Assembly: GCF_000768685.1 (NCBI RefSeq)
Contig: NZ_AVPK01000001.1
Location: 620,001 to 684,000 of the forward strand
Origin: Knoellia subterranea KCTC 19937
GTDB taxonomy: Bacteria > Actinomycetota > Actinomycetes > Actinomycetales > Dermatophilaceae
Reading direction: 5' to 3'
Length of the DNA: 64,000 nucleotides
Below are positions 43,079 to 50,863 of the stretch, piece after piece. Numbering within the stretch: position 1 is the stretch's first letter; each line of letters starts with the position of its first letter. Below the pieces are notes generated by a model. It was not told the DNA's origin, did not search any database, and saw only the letters and a program-made list of their open reading frames with translations. A program made the translations under genes and the position numbers.

Positions 43079-44992
43079 TCATGAGGCGACCTTCCGTGTG
43101 CGCGAGGCACGGAGGCCATTGAGGATGACAATGACCTCGGCGATCTCGTGGACGAGGACGACCGCCGCGAGTCCGAGAACACCGAAGAGCGCCAGCGGCA
43201 GCAATACCGCGATGATGAGCAACGACAGGAGGATGTTCTGGTTGATGATTCGTCGTCCCCGTAGTGCGTGATCGAACGCGCGGGGAATGAGGCGAAGATC
43301 ATGGCCTGTGAAGGCAACATCGGCAGACTCGATCGCGGCATCCGATCCGGTCGCGCCCATCGCGATACCGATGTCGGAGGCGGCCAGCGCCGGGGCGTCG
43401 TTGATGCCGTCGCCGATCATCGCGACCGAGCCGTTCCTGGTCAGCTCCGCGATCGCGGCAGCCTTGTCCTCGGGGCGCAGCTCGGCGCGCACATCCTCGA
43501 TACCGGCCTGTTTTGCCAGCGCCCTTGCGGTGCGGGCGTTGTCTCCGGTGAGCATGGTCACCTCGAAGCCTTGGGCAGCGAGGGTGCTCACGACTTCGGG
43601 GACCTCGGGGCGCAGCTCGTCACGCACGCCGATCGCGGCGACCGCCTTCCCCTCGCGGTGCACGACCACGACGGTCATGCCCTGCTCCTCTAGGCTCGCG
43701 ACCTGGTCGCCGAACTGACCGGCGTCGAGCCAGCGGGGGTTGCCGACAGTGATCCGCGCCCCGTCCAGAGTCCCTTCGATGCCGTGCCCGGCCTGCTCGG
43801 TCACGCCGCCGGCTGCGGGGGCACCGGGGGCGGCGGCGGTGATCGCGGCAGCCAGGGGGTGGGTGCTGTGCTGCTCCAGCGCAGCTGCCCAGGCAAGTGC
43901 CTGGGCTTCCGCGACGCCGTCGACGGTGAGGACCGCGGTAACGGCGGGCTCGTTGCGGGTGAGGGTGCCGGTCTTGTCGACGGCGACGTGGCGGATCGTA
44001 CCGAACCGCTCGAACACCGCGCCGGACTTGATGATCACGCCGAACTTGCTCGCCGAACCGATCGCCGCGACCACGGTGAGCGGCACCGATATCGCCAGCG
44101 CGCACGGAGAGGCCGCCACAAGCACGACGAGGGCTCGCGTGATCCACAGCTCCGGGTCGCCGAGCAGCGATCCGACCAGGGCGACCAGAGCTGCGAGGAC
44201 CAGCACGCCGGGGACGAGAGGGCGGGCGATGCGCTCCGCGAGGCGGGCGCGTTCGCCCTTCTCCGCCTGCGCCTGCTCGACGAGCTCGACGATCGTCGTC
44301 AGCGAGTTGTCCGTACCTGCCGCGGTCGTCTCGACCTCCAGGACCCCGGCGGTGTTGATCGCCCCGGCCGACACTGCGTCTCCGGGCTCGACCTCGACCG
44401 GGATCGACTCACCGGTGATCGCGGAGGTGTCGAGGCTTGAGCGCCCGGACCGGACGATCCCGTCTGTCGCGATCCGCTCGCCGGGGCGCACGAGCATGAT
44501 CTGGCCGATAGCGAGATCCTTCGCCGCGATCTCGACAGAGGCACCATCGCGTCGGACAGTCGCGGTGTCGGGAACGAGCTTGAGCAGCGCCCGCAGCCCG
44601 CCGCGGGCGCGGTCCATGGCCTTGTCCTCCAGCGCCTCGGCGATCGAGTAGAGGAAGGCCAGCGCGGCGGCCTCCTCGACGTAGCCGAGGATGATCGCGC
44701 CGACGGCGCTGATCGTCATCAGCAAGCCGATGCCGAGTTTGCGCTTGGTGACAAGGTTCCGGATCGCGCCGGGCACGAACGTCGACGCGCCCAGCAGCAG
44801 GCCGGCCCAGAACAGCACCAGCGCCGAGATCTCGAGGCCGGACCAATCGAAGATCAGACCGGCCAGGAACGCGACACCGGAGAAGACCGGCACCATGATC
44901 CCGCGGTCCCCCCACCAGGGCCGACCCGCTTCATCGATCTCCTCGCCCGCCGTGCTGGCCGGCTCGTGCTCGCAGGCACACGCCGCGCTCAC
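43079..44992 (-). CDS. P1B-type heavy-metal-exporting ATPase
   Basis: A 637-aa metal-transport ATPase. The phosphorylation motif is VDKTGTLTRN (Asp about 337), the membrane metal motif is ASPCALAISVP (about 290) and the last helix has HEIAEVIVILNGLRASR. SPC instead of CPC in the membrane points to the Co/Zn/Cd/Pb-handling branch rather than copper. The N-terminus has ACACEHEP instead of a full HMA domain. The GTG overlaps the stop of its CmtR-like regulator (GTGA), so metal induction is likely. Confidence 0.9.
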   Translation of the reverse strand: MSAACACEHEPASTAGEEIDEAGRPWWGDRGIMVPVFSGVAFLAGLIFDWSGLEISALVLFWAGLLLGASTFVPGAIRNLVTKRKLGIGLLMTISAVGAIILGYVEEAAALAFLYSIAEALEDKAMDRARGGLRALLKLVPDTATVRRDGASVEIAAKDLAIGQIMLVRPGERIATDGIVRSGRSSLDTSAITGESIPVEVEPGDAVSAGAINTAGVLEVETTAAGTDNSLTTIVELVEQAQAEKGERARLAERIARPLVPGVLVLAALVALVGSLLGDPELWITRALVVLVAASPCALAISVPLTVVAAIGSASKFGVIIKSGAVFERFGTIRHVAVDKTGTLTRNEPAVTAVLTVDGVAEAQALAWAAALEQHSTHPLAAAITAAAPGAPAAGGVTEQAGHGIEGTLDGARITVGNPRWLDAGQFGDQVASLEEQGMTVVVVHREGKAVAAIGVRDELRPEVPEVVSTLAAQGFEVTMLTGDNARTARALAKQAGIEDVRAELRPEDKAAAIAELTRNGSVAMIGDGINDAPALAASDIGIAMGATGSDAAIESADVAFTGHDLRLIPRAFDHALRGRRIINQNILLSLLIIAVLLPLALFGVLGLAAVVLVHEIAEVIVILNGLRASRTRKVAS

Positions 44993-45348
44993 GCGTCAGC
45001 CCCCGCACCGCAGCAGCCAGGGACCATGCATGTCGAGTCCACGCAAGGCGCGTGCTCATCGACAGCCAACGTCACATCAACCAGTGCGACGAGCGCAGCG
45101 GCGAGGTGAGGATCAGCGATCTCATAGCGGGTCTGGCGGCCCTCAGGTTCAGCGACCACAATGCCGCAGTCACGGAGGCAGGTCAGGTGGTTCGACACAT
45201 TCGAGCGCGTCAGCTCCAGCTCACGCGAGAGCACGGCCGGGTAGCTTGGGCCGCTGAGGAGAGTCATCAGGATCCGGGACCGCGTCGGGTCCGCCATCGA
45301 CCGACCGAGCCGGTTCATGACGTCAAGACGTGAAGCAATAGTCAGCAT
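44989..45348 (-). CDS. cmtR: CmtR-type ArsR/SmtB cadmium-lead sensing repressor
   Basis: A 119-aa winged-helix repressor. The DNA-recognition helix is LTRSNVSNHLTCLRDCG. Cysteines at 57, 61 and 102 coincide with the three Cd/Pb ligands reported for M. tuberculosis CmtR. An extra tail, CMVPGCCGAG, adds three cysteines. It is cotranscribed with the P1B ATPase and probably releases the promoter when Cd or Pb binds. ATG with TATAGT 7 nt upstream. Confidence 0.9.
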   Translation of the reverse strand: MLTIASRLDVMNRLGRSMADPTRSRILMTLLSGPSYPAVLSRELELTRSNVSNHLTCLRDCGIVVAEPEGRQTRYEIADPHLAAALVALVDVTLAVDEHAPCVDSTCMVPGCCGAGADA

Positions 45349-45375
45349 GCACTGAACTATACAGTAAGTACTGAC
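45349..45375 (-). promoter_or_regulatory. cmtR promoter with operator-like repeats
   Basis: The -10 box TATAGT (minus strand, 45361-45356) ends 7 nt before the ATG. ACTG and CAGT half sites flank it as an interrupted palindrome (ACTGTATAGTTCAGT), with a further CAGTACTTACTG upstream. An ArsR-family repressor would be expected to bind here. Confidence 0.5.
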
Positions 45376-45451
45376 CAGTCTTCGACGTGGCGGCCCTCCG
45401 CATCAGACCGTAACAACAGCACACCCGACTCGCTACGTGGGCGTGCAGAGG

Positions 45452-46537
45452 TTAAAGCGCAAAACGAAACTCCACGACGTCGCCATCGGCCATGACGTAG
45501 TCCTTGCCCTCGAGGCGCGCCTTGCCTGCAGCCTTCACCGCAGCCATCGAGCCCTGCTCGTCGAGGTCCGTGAACGACACGACCTCGGCCTTGATGAAGC
45601 CCTTCTCGAAGTCGGTGTGGATGACACCGGCCGCCTGCGGAGCGGTCCACCCCTGGCGGATCGTCCACGCACGCGACTCCTTCGGGCCGGCCGTCAGGTA
45701 CGTCTGCAGACCGAGCGTGTGGAAGCCGGTGCGCGCCAGCTGGTTCAGCCCGGACTCGGTCGCCCCGAACCCCTCGAGCATCTCCTGTGCGTCCTCCGGA
45801 GACATCTCCATGAGGTCCATCTCGAGCTTGGCGTTCAGGAAGACAGCATCAGCGGGCGCGACGAGCGAACGCAGCGACGCGTGCAGGTCGGCATCCGCGA
45901 GCTGGTCCTCGTCGAGGTTGAACACGTAGATGAACGGCTTGGTCGTCAGCAGACCCAGGTCACGCGCCATGGCGAGGTCGACACCGGCAGCCGACCCACC
46001 GGCATACAGGGTCGTTCCGGCCTCCAACACCTTCTGGGCCGCCAGCGCGTTGTCGAGCAACGGCTTGGACTCCTTCTTGATCCGCGACTCCTTCTCGAGG
46101 CGGGCGACCGCCTTCTCGAGGGTCTGGAGGTCGGCGAGGATCAGCTCGGTGTGGATCGTCTCGATGTCACTCTGGGGCGACACCTTGCCGTCGACGTGGA
46201 CGACGTCGCCGTCCTCGAACGCGCGCACCACCTGGCAGATCGCGTCCGCCTCGCGGATGTTGGCGAGGAACTTGTTACCCAGGCCCTCACCCTCGGACGC
46301 GCCGCGCACGATGCCGGCGATGTCGACGAAGGACACCGTCGCGGGCAGGATGCGCTCCGAGCCGAAGATCTCGGCGAGCCGCGTGAGTCGCGCGTCCGGC
46401 AGCGGGACGACGCCGACGTTGGGCTCGATCGTCGCGAACGGGTAGTTCGCGGCAAGGACGTTGTTCTTGGTCAGGGCGTTGAACATCGTCGACTTGCCGA
46501 CGTTGGGGAGCCCGACGATTCCGATGGTGAGTGCCAC
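45452..46537 (-). CDS. ychF: Redox-regulated OBG-type ATPase YchF
   Basis: Universally conserved 361-aa P-loop protein of the YchF/OLA1 group. P-loop GLPNVGKST (about residues 8-16), switch region FVDIAGIVRGASEGEGLGN and the C-terminal TGS-like domain (TAPQAAGVIHTDFEKGFIKAEV) are diagnostic. It hydrolyses ATP rather than GTP and associates with ribosomes. GTG start. Marks the return to conserved backbone after the metal block. Confidence 0.95.
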   Translation of the reverse strand: MALTIGIVGLPNVGKSTMFNALTKNNVLAANYPFATIEPNVGVVPLPDARLTRLAEIFGSERILPATVSFVDIAGIVRGASEGEGLGNKFLANIREADAICQVVRAFEDGDVVHVDGKVSPQSDIETIHTELILADLQTLEKAVARLEKESRIKKESKPLLDNALAAQKVLEAGTTLYAGGSAAGVDLAMARDLGLLTTKPFIYVFNLDEDQLADADLHASLRSLVAPADAVFLNAKLEMDLMEMSPEDAQEMLEGFGATESGLNQLARTGFHTLGLQTYLTAGPKESRAWTIRQGWTAPQAAGVIHTDFEKGFIKAEVVSFTDLDEQGSMAAVKAAGKARLEGKDYVMADGDVVEFRFAL

Positions 46538-46549
46538 GGGAACAGGAGT

Positions 46550-46774
46550 CTACTGGCGTGCGGACCGTGCCCGTGCCATCCGTCGGACGACCCAGACGCC
46601 CAGGGCCCCCACCGCGAGCCCCACCACGGTCGACACCGCATAGATGCCAGCGGCTCCCCCGTCGCCCTGACCGAGCGCGTAGAGCAGCGCCGCGAGGCTG
46701 ACGAAGACCCACACCACCACGAAGGCCACGACGAGCAGCCCCAACAGCAGACCGAAGAACTTCCCGGCGCTCAC
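46550..46774 (-). CDS. Small two-helix membrane protein
   Basis: A 74-aa protein with hydrophobic helices at about residues 6-30 and 42-62 and a basic C-terminal tail. No family recognised. GTG overlaps the stop of the NUDIX gene (GTGA), so it is likely co-translated with it. Confidence 0.5.
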   Translation of the reverse strand: MSAGKFFGLLLGLLVVAFVVVWVFVSLAALLYALGQGDGGAAGIYAVSTVVGLAVGALGVWVVRRMARARSARQ

Positions 46775-47304
46775 GCGAGACTCCCCGGCTTCTCGCTGTT
46801 CTCCAAATACATCGGGTATGCCGTTCGCTCGCCTTCCAGGACCTGCTGCAGCATTCGCGCGGTGTAGGGCGCGACGTGGTCGGGGATGTCCGCGGGTGCC
46901 ACCCAGTGGACGGCCTTGAGCTCCCGCTTGAGGAGGGTGAGGTCGTCGGTGAATGTGGCGGGAACGGCGCCGAGGTCGAAGAGGAAGAGGACCGCGTCGT
47001 CCCAACCGCGCCACGGAGGCAACCAGTTGACGGTGACGAGTCCCTCGACGTTGACAGTGGCGCTGAGCTCCTCGCTGATCTCGCGCACGACGCAGGCAGC
47101 CGGCGACTCCTTGGGGTCCACCACTCCCCCGGGCAGGTCCCATTCCGACTTGTAGGTCAGCTCGCACAACAGGATCTCGCCACGCTCGTTGCGGAGCAGG
47201 CCCTGGGCGATGTTGCGCTTGCGCGGCAGCTTCGCGTTGAGGATGTGGATGAACGAGCGCCGTCCAGCCTCCGTCGACATGTCGGGGCGTGAGCGATCGG
47301 CCAT
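46771..47304 (-). CDS. NUDIX hydrolase with GERTAY-containing C-terminus
   Basis: A 177-aa NUDIX protein. The box is GGVVDPKESPAACVVREISEEL (split around residues 58-80). The N-terminus FIHILNAKLPRKRNIAQGLL and the C-terminal helix are outside the core. GERTAY near the C-terminus (about residue 159) is encoded by a variant of the scattered repeat. ATG preceded by TAGGCT at 6 nt. Confidence 0.82.
   Translation of the reverse strand: MADRSRPDMSTEAGRRSFIHILNAKLPRKRNIAQGLLRNERGEILLCELTYKSEWDLPGGVVDPKESPAACVVREISEELSATVNVEGLVTVNWLPPWRGWDDAVLFLFDLGAVPATFTDDLTLLKRELKAVHWVAPADIPDHVAPYTARMLQQVLEGERTAYPMYLENSEKPGSLA
46815..46833 (+). repeat. Scattered repeat, two mismatches, inside the NUDIX gene
   Basis: GGTATGCCGTTCGCTCGCC; both differences from consensus are synonymous for the encoded GERTAY. 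Confidence 0.8.
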
Positions 47305-47310
47305 GCGGCG

Positions 47311-47316
47311 AGCCTA
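47311..47316 (-). promoter_or_regulatory. -10 box TAGGCT, leaderless start for the NUDIX gene
   Basis: TAGGCT on the minus strand ends 6 nt before the ATG at 47304. Confidence 0.5.
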
Positions 47317-47357
47317 CCTACCGGTCGTTGTCGGACCCGGCTGGCACGGTGTGACAC

Positions 47358-48560
47358 ATGAATCCGTGGATCGCGTTGGTGGGCGGCATCGTCATCGGTG
47401 CGCTGACGGCATACCTGCTTCTCAGGCAGGCGTATGCCGTCCGCGCGGCTTCCGCTGTCACCGAACGCGACCTGCTGCGTGAGCGAGTCGTCGACCTCGA
47501 GGCCTCGCTGGCGGAGGACCTGGAGACGGCCTCACTGCTGGCGCCGCTGCGTGACGCTCTGGGTCGGGTCGAGCGTCAGGTCGGCGTGCTGGAGCGCGAC
47601 CGGGTGCAGCAGTTCGGGGCGATTCGTGCCGTCATGGGGCGCGTCGAGTCGGAGGCGCAGGAGCTCGGCCGCCAGACGCAGTCCCTGGCCGGATCACTGC
47701 GTTCGTCGTCGGTGCGCGGATCGTGGGGCGAGGTGCAGCTCCGCCGCGTCCTCGAGGCCTCGGGCATGCTCGCCCGCTGCGACTTCGATGAGCAGGTGCG
47801 GGCGCGGAGTCGGCACGACCGTGAGGTGCGGCCCGACGTAGTCGTGCGCCTGCCCGGCGACCGAGTCCTCGTCGTCGACGCAAAGGCCCCGATGGCGGCC
47901 TTCCTCGATGCCCAGACCGACGGTCTGGGCGAGGACGAACGTGCCGAACTTCTGGGCGACCATGCGCGCGCCCTCCGGCAGCACGTCCACGCGCTGTCGG
48001 CCAAGGACTACTGGTCGGCGTTCGACGCGACGCCGGAGATGGTCGTCTGCTTCGTGCCGAGCGACGCGATGCTCGCGGCTGCACTGGCCGCGGATCCGGG
48101 GCTGCACGAGCGAGCCATGGCGTCGCGGGTCGTGCTCGTCGGGCCCGGCGCGCTGTTGGCACTGCTGCGGACTGTCGCGTTCGGGTGGCAGCAGGACTCG
48201 CTCTCGACGAGTGCCCGAGAACTGCTCGCGCTCGGCCAGGAGCTCTATCGCCGGCTCGCGACGCTCGGCACGCACACGGCCAAGATGGGCCGCTCGTTGC
48301 ACGCATCGGTCGAGGCCTACAACCAGTTCGTCGGGGCGCTCGAGTCGCGTGTGCTCGTGACCGCTCGCCGGATGCATGATCTCGACCTCGTGTCGGACGA
48401 CCTGCCCGAGCTCGGTCCGCTGGAGACCGGGCCGCGCGTCCTCACGGCCCTCGAGCTCATCGAGGCAGTCACCGACGAGGACGCCCGTCCGGAGCTGCTC
48501 CCCGACGTGCCACGCCGGCTCGAGGACCGAACGCGTCGCGCGGCCGACGACGCCGGCTGA
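47358..48560 (+). CDS. rmuC: DNA recombination protein RmuC
   Basis: A 400-aa RmuC-family protein: N-terminal membrane helix (about residues 4-22), coiled coil, then the nuclease-like core with RSSSVRGSWGEVQLRRVLEASGML, DVVVRLPGDRVLVVDAKAPMAAFLDA and the C-terminal KMGRSLHASVEAYNQFVGALESRVL. RmuC limits inversions at short inverted repeats in E. coli. The membrane-helix region contains two inverted copies of the repeat core within 31 bp. A perfect hairpin follows. Confidence 0.9.
   Translation: MNPWIALVGGIVIGALTAYLLLRQAYAVRAASAVTERDLLRERVVDLEASLAEDLETASLLAPLRDALGRVERQVGVLERDRVQQFGAIRAVMGRVESEAQELGRQTQSLAGSLRSSSVRGSWGEVQLRRVLEASGMLARCDFDEQVRARSRHDREVRPDVVVRLPGDRVLVVDAKAPMAAFLDAQTDGLGEDERAELLGDHARALRQHVHALSAKDYWSAFDATPEMVVCFVPSDAMLAAALAADPGLHERAMASRVVLVGPGALLALLRTVAFGWQQDSLSTSARELLALGQELYRRLATLGTHTAKMGRSLHASVEAYNQFVGALESRVLVTARRMHDLDLVSDDLPELGPLETGPRVLTALELIEAVTDEDARPELLPDVPRRLEDRTRRAADDAG
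47407..47440. repeat. Inverted pair of repeat cores at the start of rmuC
   Basis: GACGGCATACCTGC (from 47405) faces GCAGGCGTATGCCGTC 6 nt later. The two arms are complementary except for a 2-base insertion, and together encode part of the N-terminal helix. Confidence 0.7.
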
Positions 48561-48573
48561 CGCCGAGCAACGT

Positions 48574-48625
48574 CTTGCCCTCTTGGGACACACTCGCCGG
48601 CGCTCGCGTGTCCCAAGAGGGCAAG
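48574..48625. terminator. Perfect 18-bp stem between rmuC and VOC gene
   Basis: CTTGCCCTCTTGGGACAC (48574-48591) pairs exactly with 48608-48625 around a 16-nt loop. It serves both convergent genes. Confidence 0.8.
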
Positions 48626-48657
48626 AAGTCGGTGCGTGTGAGTGGCTGGCTAGCCGA

Positions 48658-49059
48658 TCACTGCGCGTACTGCGGGTCGGTCGGCTCGACCCACTGCACG
48701 AGCTGGTAGGTGACGCCGTTGGGGTCTGCCATCTGGAAGTAGCGCTCACCCCACGGCTCGGTCTCGATCGGCGTGACGATCTCGACGCCGGCCTCCTGCA
48801 GGCGGGCGTAGTCGGCGTCGATGTCCTCGACGGTGAAGACGACGAGCAGCCCGTCGGCCTTTCCCGCCGCAGACGCCGGCTTGAAGGTCGGCAAGCCCGT
48901 GGCCAGGTAGATGAGGTTCATGCCCGCCTCGGGGTGCGCGAGGGAGGCGAACCCGTCTGCGGCCATCTCCTCGGTGAATCCGAGGAACTGCCTTGCCCAC
49001 GATGCCGAGGCCTCGACGTCCGGGACATTGAGCGAGATGGCGGTGCTGGTGATCTGCAT
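48658..49059 (-). CDS. VOC (glyoxalase/bleomycin-resistance fold) protein
   Basis: A 133-aa vicinal-oxygen-chelate protein with two beta-alpha-beta-beta-beta units: MQITSTAISLNVPDVEASASWARQFLGF and later the DPNGVTYQLVQWV end. Substrate unknown. ATG at 49059 with AGGAGG 5 nt upstream. It is divergent from a TetR-family gene across a palindromic operator, so it is probably that regulator's target. Confidence 0.85.
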   Translation of the reverse strand: MQITSTAISLNVPDVEASASWARQFLGFTEEMAADGFASLAHPEAGMNLIYLATGLPTFKPASAAGKADGLLVVFTVEDIDADYARLQEAGVEIVTPIETEPWGERYFQMADPNGVTYQLVQWVEPTDPQYAQ

Positions 49060-49142
49060 GGGGCCTCCTGCTGACTGGGTGGGGGTGTGGGTGGACTGGC
49101 TCACTGACAAGCGGACTCCTGTGATCGTGGGCGGTTCTTACA

Positions 49143-49171
49143 TTGTACATCGTACGGTGTACTACGTACAA
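49143..49171. promoter_or_regulatory. GTAC-rich palindromic operator between VOC and TetR genes
   Basis: The 29-bp segment begins TTGTAC and ends GTACAA, with two further GTAC steps symmetrically placed, forming an imperfect dyad. It lies 25 bp before the TetR ATG and 84 bp from the divergent VOC start. Confidence 0.6.
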
Positions 49172-49195
49172 CAAGCCTGTGCCAGACTCATTCCC

Positions 49196-49972
49196 ATGGC
49201 ACCCGAGAGCACCACCGCGACCGGATCCGGTGAACCCAGCCGGACGCTCGCCCTCCTCTGGGGCGACCCCTCTGCGGCTCCGCGCCGCAAGGGCCCCGGG
49301 CGCTCGGTCACTGTCGAGCAGGTCGTCGATGCCGCGATCGCGTTGGCCGACGATCAGGGACTCGGCGCGGTGACGATGCGCGCCGTCGCCGAACGCGTCG
49401 GGGTCTCGGCGATGTCGGTCTACACGTACGTCCCGGGCAAGGCCGAGCTGCTCGACCTCATGGTCGACGCCCTCTATCTCCGGATGGAGCGCCCTGCTTG
49501 GCGCCGGTCGCTGTGGCGCACCCGCCTCACCAAGGTCGCCGAGGCCAACCGTCAGCTCCTCACCGAGCACCCCTGGCTCACCGAGGTCGCAGCACTGAGC
49601 CGCCCTCCACTGGGCCCCGGCGTCATGGCGAAGTACGAGCACGAGCTGGCCGCTTTCGACGACACCGGACTGTCCGACCTCGACATCGACGCCGCCCTCA
49701 CCTACCTCCTCGGGTTCGTGCAGTCGCACGCCCGGTCGGCCCATGACGCAGCCCGGGCCACCACCGACACGGCGATGAGCGACGCCCAGTGGTGGGAGGC
49801 CAACCAACCCATCCTCGCGCGGGCCTTCGACCCAGAAGCCTACCCGCGCAGCGTGCGGGTTGGCTCAGCTTCCGGCGAAGCGCAGGGCAGCGCGTGGAGC
49901 GACGAACGGGCCTGGCGCTTCGGCCTGGCCCGCACCCTCGACGGCCTCGCCGCCCTCATCGACGGCGACTGA
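49196..49972 (+). CDS. TetR-family regulator with TetR_C-type domain
   Basis: A 258-aa regulator. After about 35 variable residues comes the helix-turn-helix (VTMRAVAERVGVSAMSVYTYVPGKAELLDLMVD). The larger C-terminal domain resembles the TetR_C_1 ligand-binding region of tetracycline-type repressors. It probably binds the adjacent GTAC-rich operator and controls itself and the VOC gene. ATG at 49196 is the first start after the operator. Confidence 0.85.
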   Translation: MAPESTTATGSGEPSRTLALLWGDPSAAPRRKGPGRSVTVEQVVDAAIALADDQGLGAVTMRAVAERVGVSAMSVYTYVPGKAELLDLMVDALYLRMERPAWRRSLWRTRLTKVAEANRQLLTEHPWLTEVAALSRPPLGPGVMAKYEHELAAFDDTGLSDLDIDAALTYLLGFVQSHARSAHDAARATTDTAMSDAQWWEANQPILARAFDPEAYPRSVRVGSASGEAQGSAWSDERAWRFGLARTLDGLAALIDGD

Positions 49973-50010
49973 GGCCGGCACGCCCATCCGAGGTGGGGCG
50001 GTACGACGAC

Positions 50011-50029
50011 GGTGAGCGGACGGCATACC
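50011..50029 (-). repeat. Scattered repeat, exact 19-bp copy upstream of the FrnE-like gene
   Basis: GGTGAGCGGACGGCATACC, identical to consensus, in the 101-bp gap between the TetR stop and the FrnE-like start. Not coding. Confidence 0.9.
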
Positions 50030-50073
50030 GGCTCGTCAGGAAATTTTCCGACGACCAGATGGTTGAACTTTCC

Positions 50074-50787
50074 ATGAAGGTGGACGTCTGGTCTGACATT
50101 GCCTGCCCGTGGTGCTACATCGGCAAGCGCCGCTTCGAGGGTGCCCTCGCACAGTTCCCCCACCGGGAGTCCGTGGAGGTGACGTGGCACAGCTACCAGC
50201 TCGACCCGTCGCTGCCCGAGCACTACGACGGGACCGAGCTCGACTACCTCGAGACCCGCAAGGGCATGCCGCGCGAGCGCGTGCAGCAGATGTTCGACCA
50301 CGTCACCGAGGTGGCGGCCGGCGAGGGACTGGCCTACGACTTCGGCTCGGTCGTCGTCGCCAACAGCCAGCGCGGGCACGAACTCATCCACTTCGCGGCC
50401 GGCAGGGGGCGACAGGACGAGGCCAAGGAGGCACTCCTGTCAGCGCACTTCGAGCACGGTGAGGACATCGGCGAGGTCGAGACCCTCGTCCGCGTCGGGG
50501 AGTCCATCGGACTCCAGGGCGACGAGATCCGCTCCGCTCTCGACGCCGGCACGTACACCCAGGCCGTCCGCGACGACATCGCGGACGCTCGCCGTTACGG
50601 CATCTCGGGCGTGCCGTTCTTCGTCATCGACGAGAAGTACGGCGTGAGCGGTGCGCAGCCCTCGGAGGTGTTCGGTCAGGTGCTCGACCAGGCCTGGCGC
50701 GAGTCCAACCCGTTGACGATGGTCGGCAGCCCCAGCGCACAGGGCGGGGACGACGTGGCGTGCGGACCGGACGGCTGCGCCATTTGA
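50074..50787 (+). CDS. DsbA-family FrnE-like oxidoreductase
   Basis: A 237-aa thioredoxin-fold protein of the FrnE/2-hydroxychromene-isomerase-like group. The redox motif is CPWC at residues 11-14, and the cis-proline loop is SGVPFFVIDEKYGVSGAQP. It has no signal peptide, so it acts in the cytoplasm, and ends with CGPDGCAI, a second cysteine pair found in actinobacterial members. Start could be ATG 50059 (5 residues longer); the family usually begins MKVD. Confidence 0.88.
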   Translation: MKVDVWSDIACPWCYIGKRRFEGALAQFPHRESVEVTWHSYQLDPSLPEHYDGTELDYLETRKGMPRERVQQMFDHVTEVAAGEGLAYDFGSVVVANSQRGHELIHFAAGRGRQDEAKEALLSAHFEHGEDIGEVETLVRVGESIGLQGDEIRSALDAGTYTQAVRDDIADARRYGISGVPFFVIDEKYGVSGAQPSEVFGQVLDQAWRESNPLTMVGSPSAQGGDDVACGPDGCAI

Positions 50788-50818
50788 CGCAGCCCTCGTG
50801 GGTGCGCCGACCACGTGC

Positions 50819-50837
50819 GGCGAGCGGACGGCATACC
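50819..50837 (-). repeat. Scattered repeat, one mismatch, between FrnE-like gene and ispH
   Basis: GGCGAGCGGACGGCATACC lies in the 76-bp gap between two convergent stops. Non-coding. Confidence 0.88.
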
Positions 50838-50863
50838 GGAATCCCGCGAACGGGACCGGCGGA

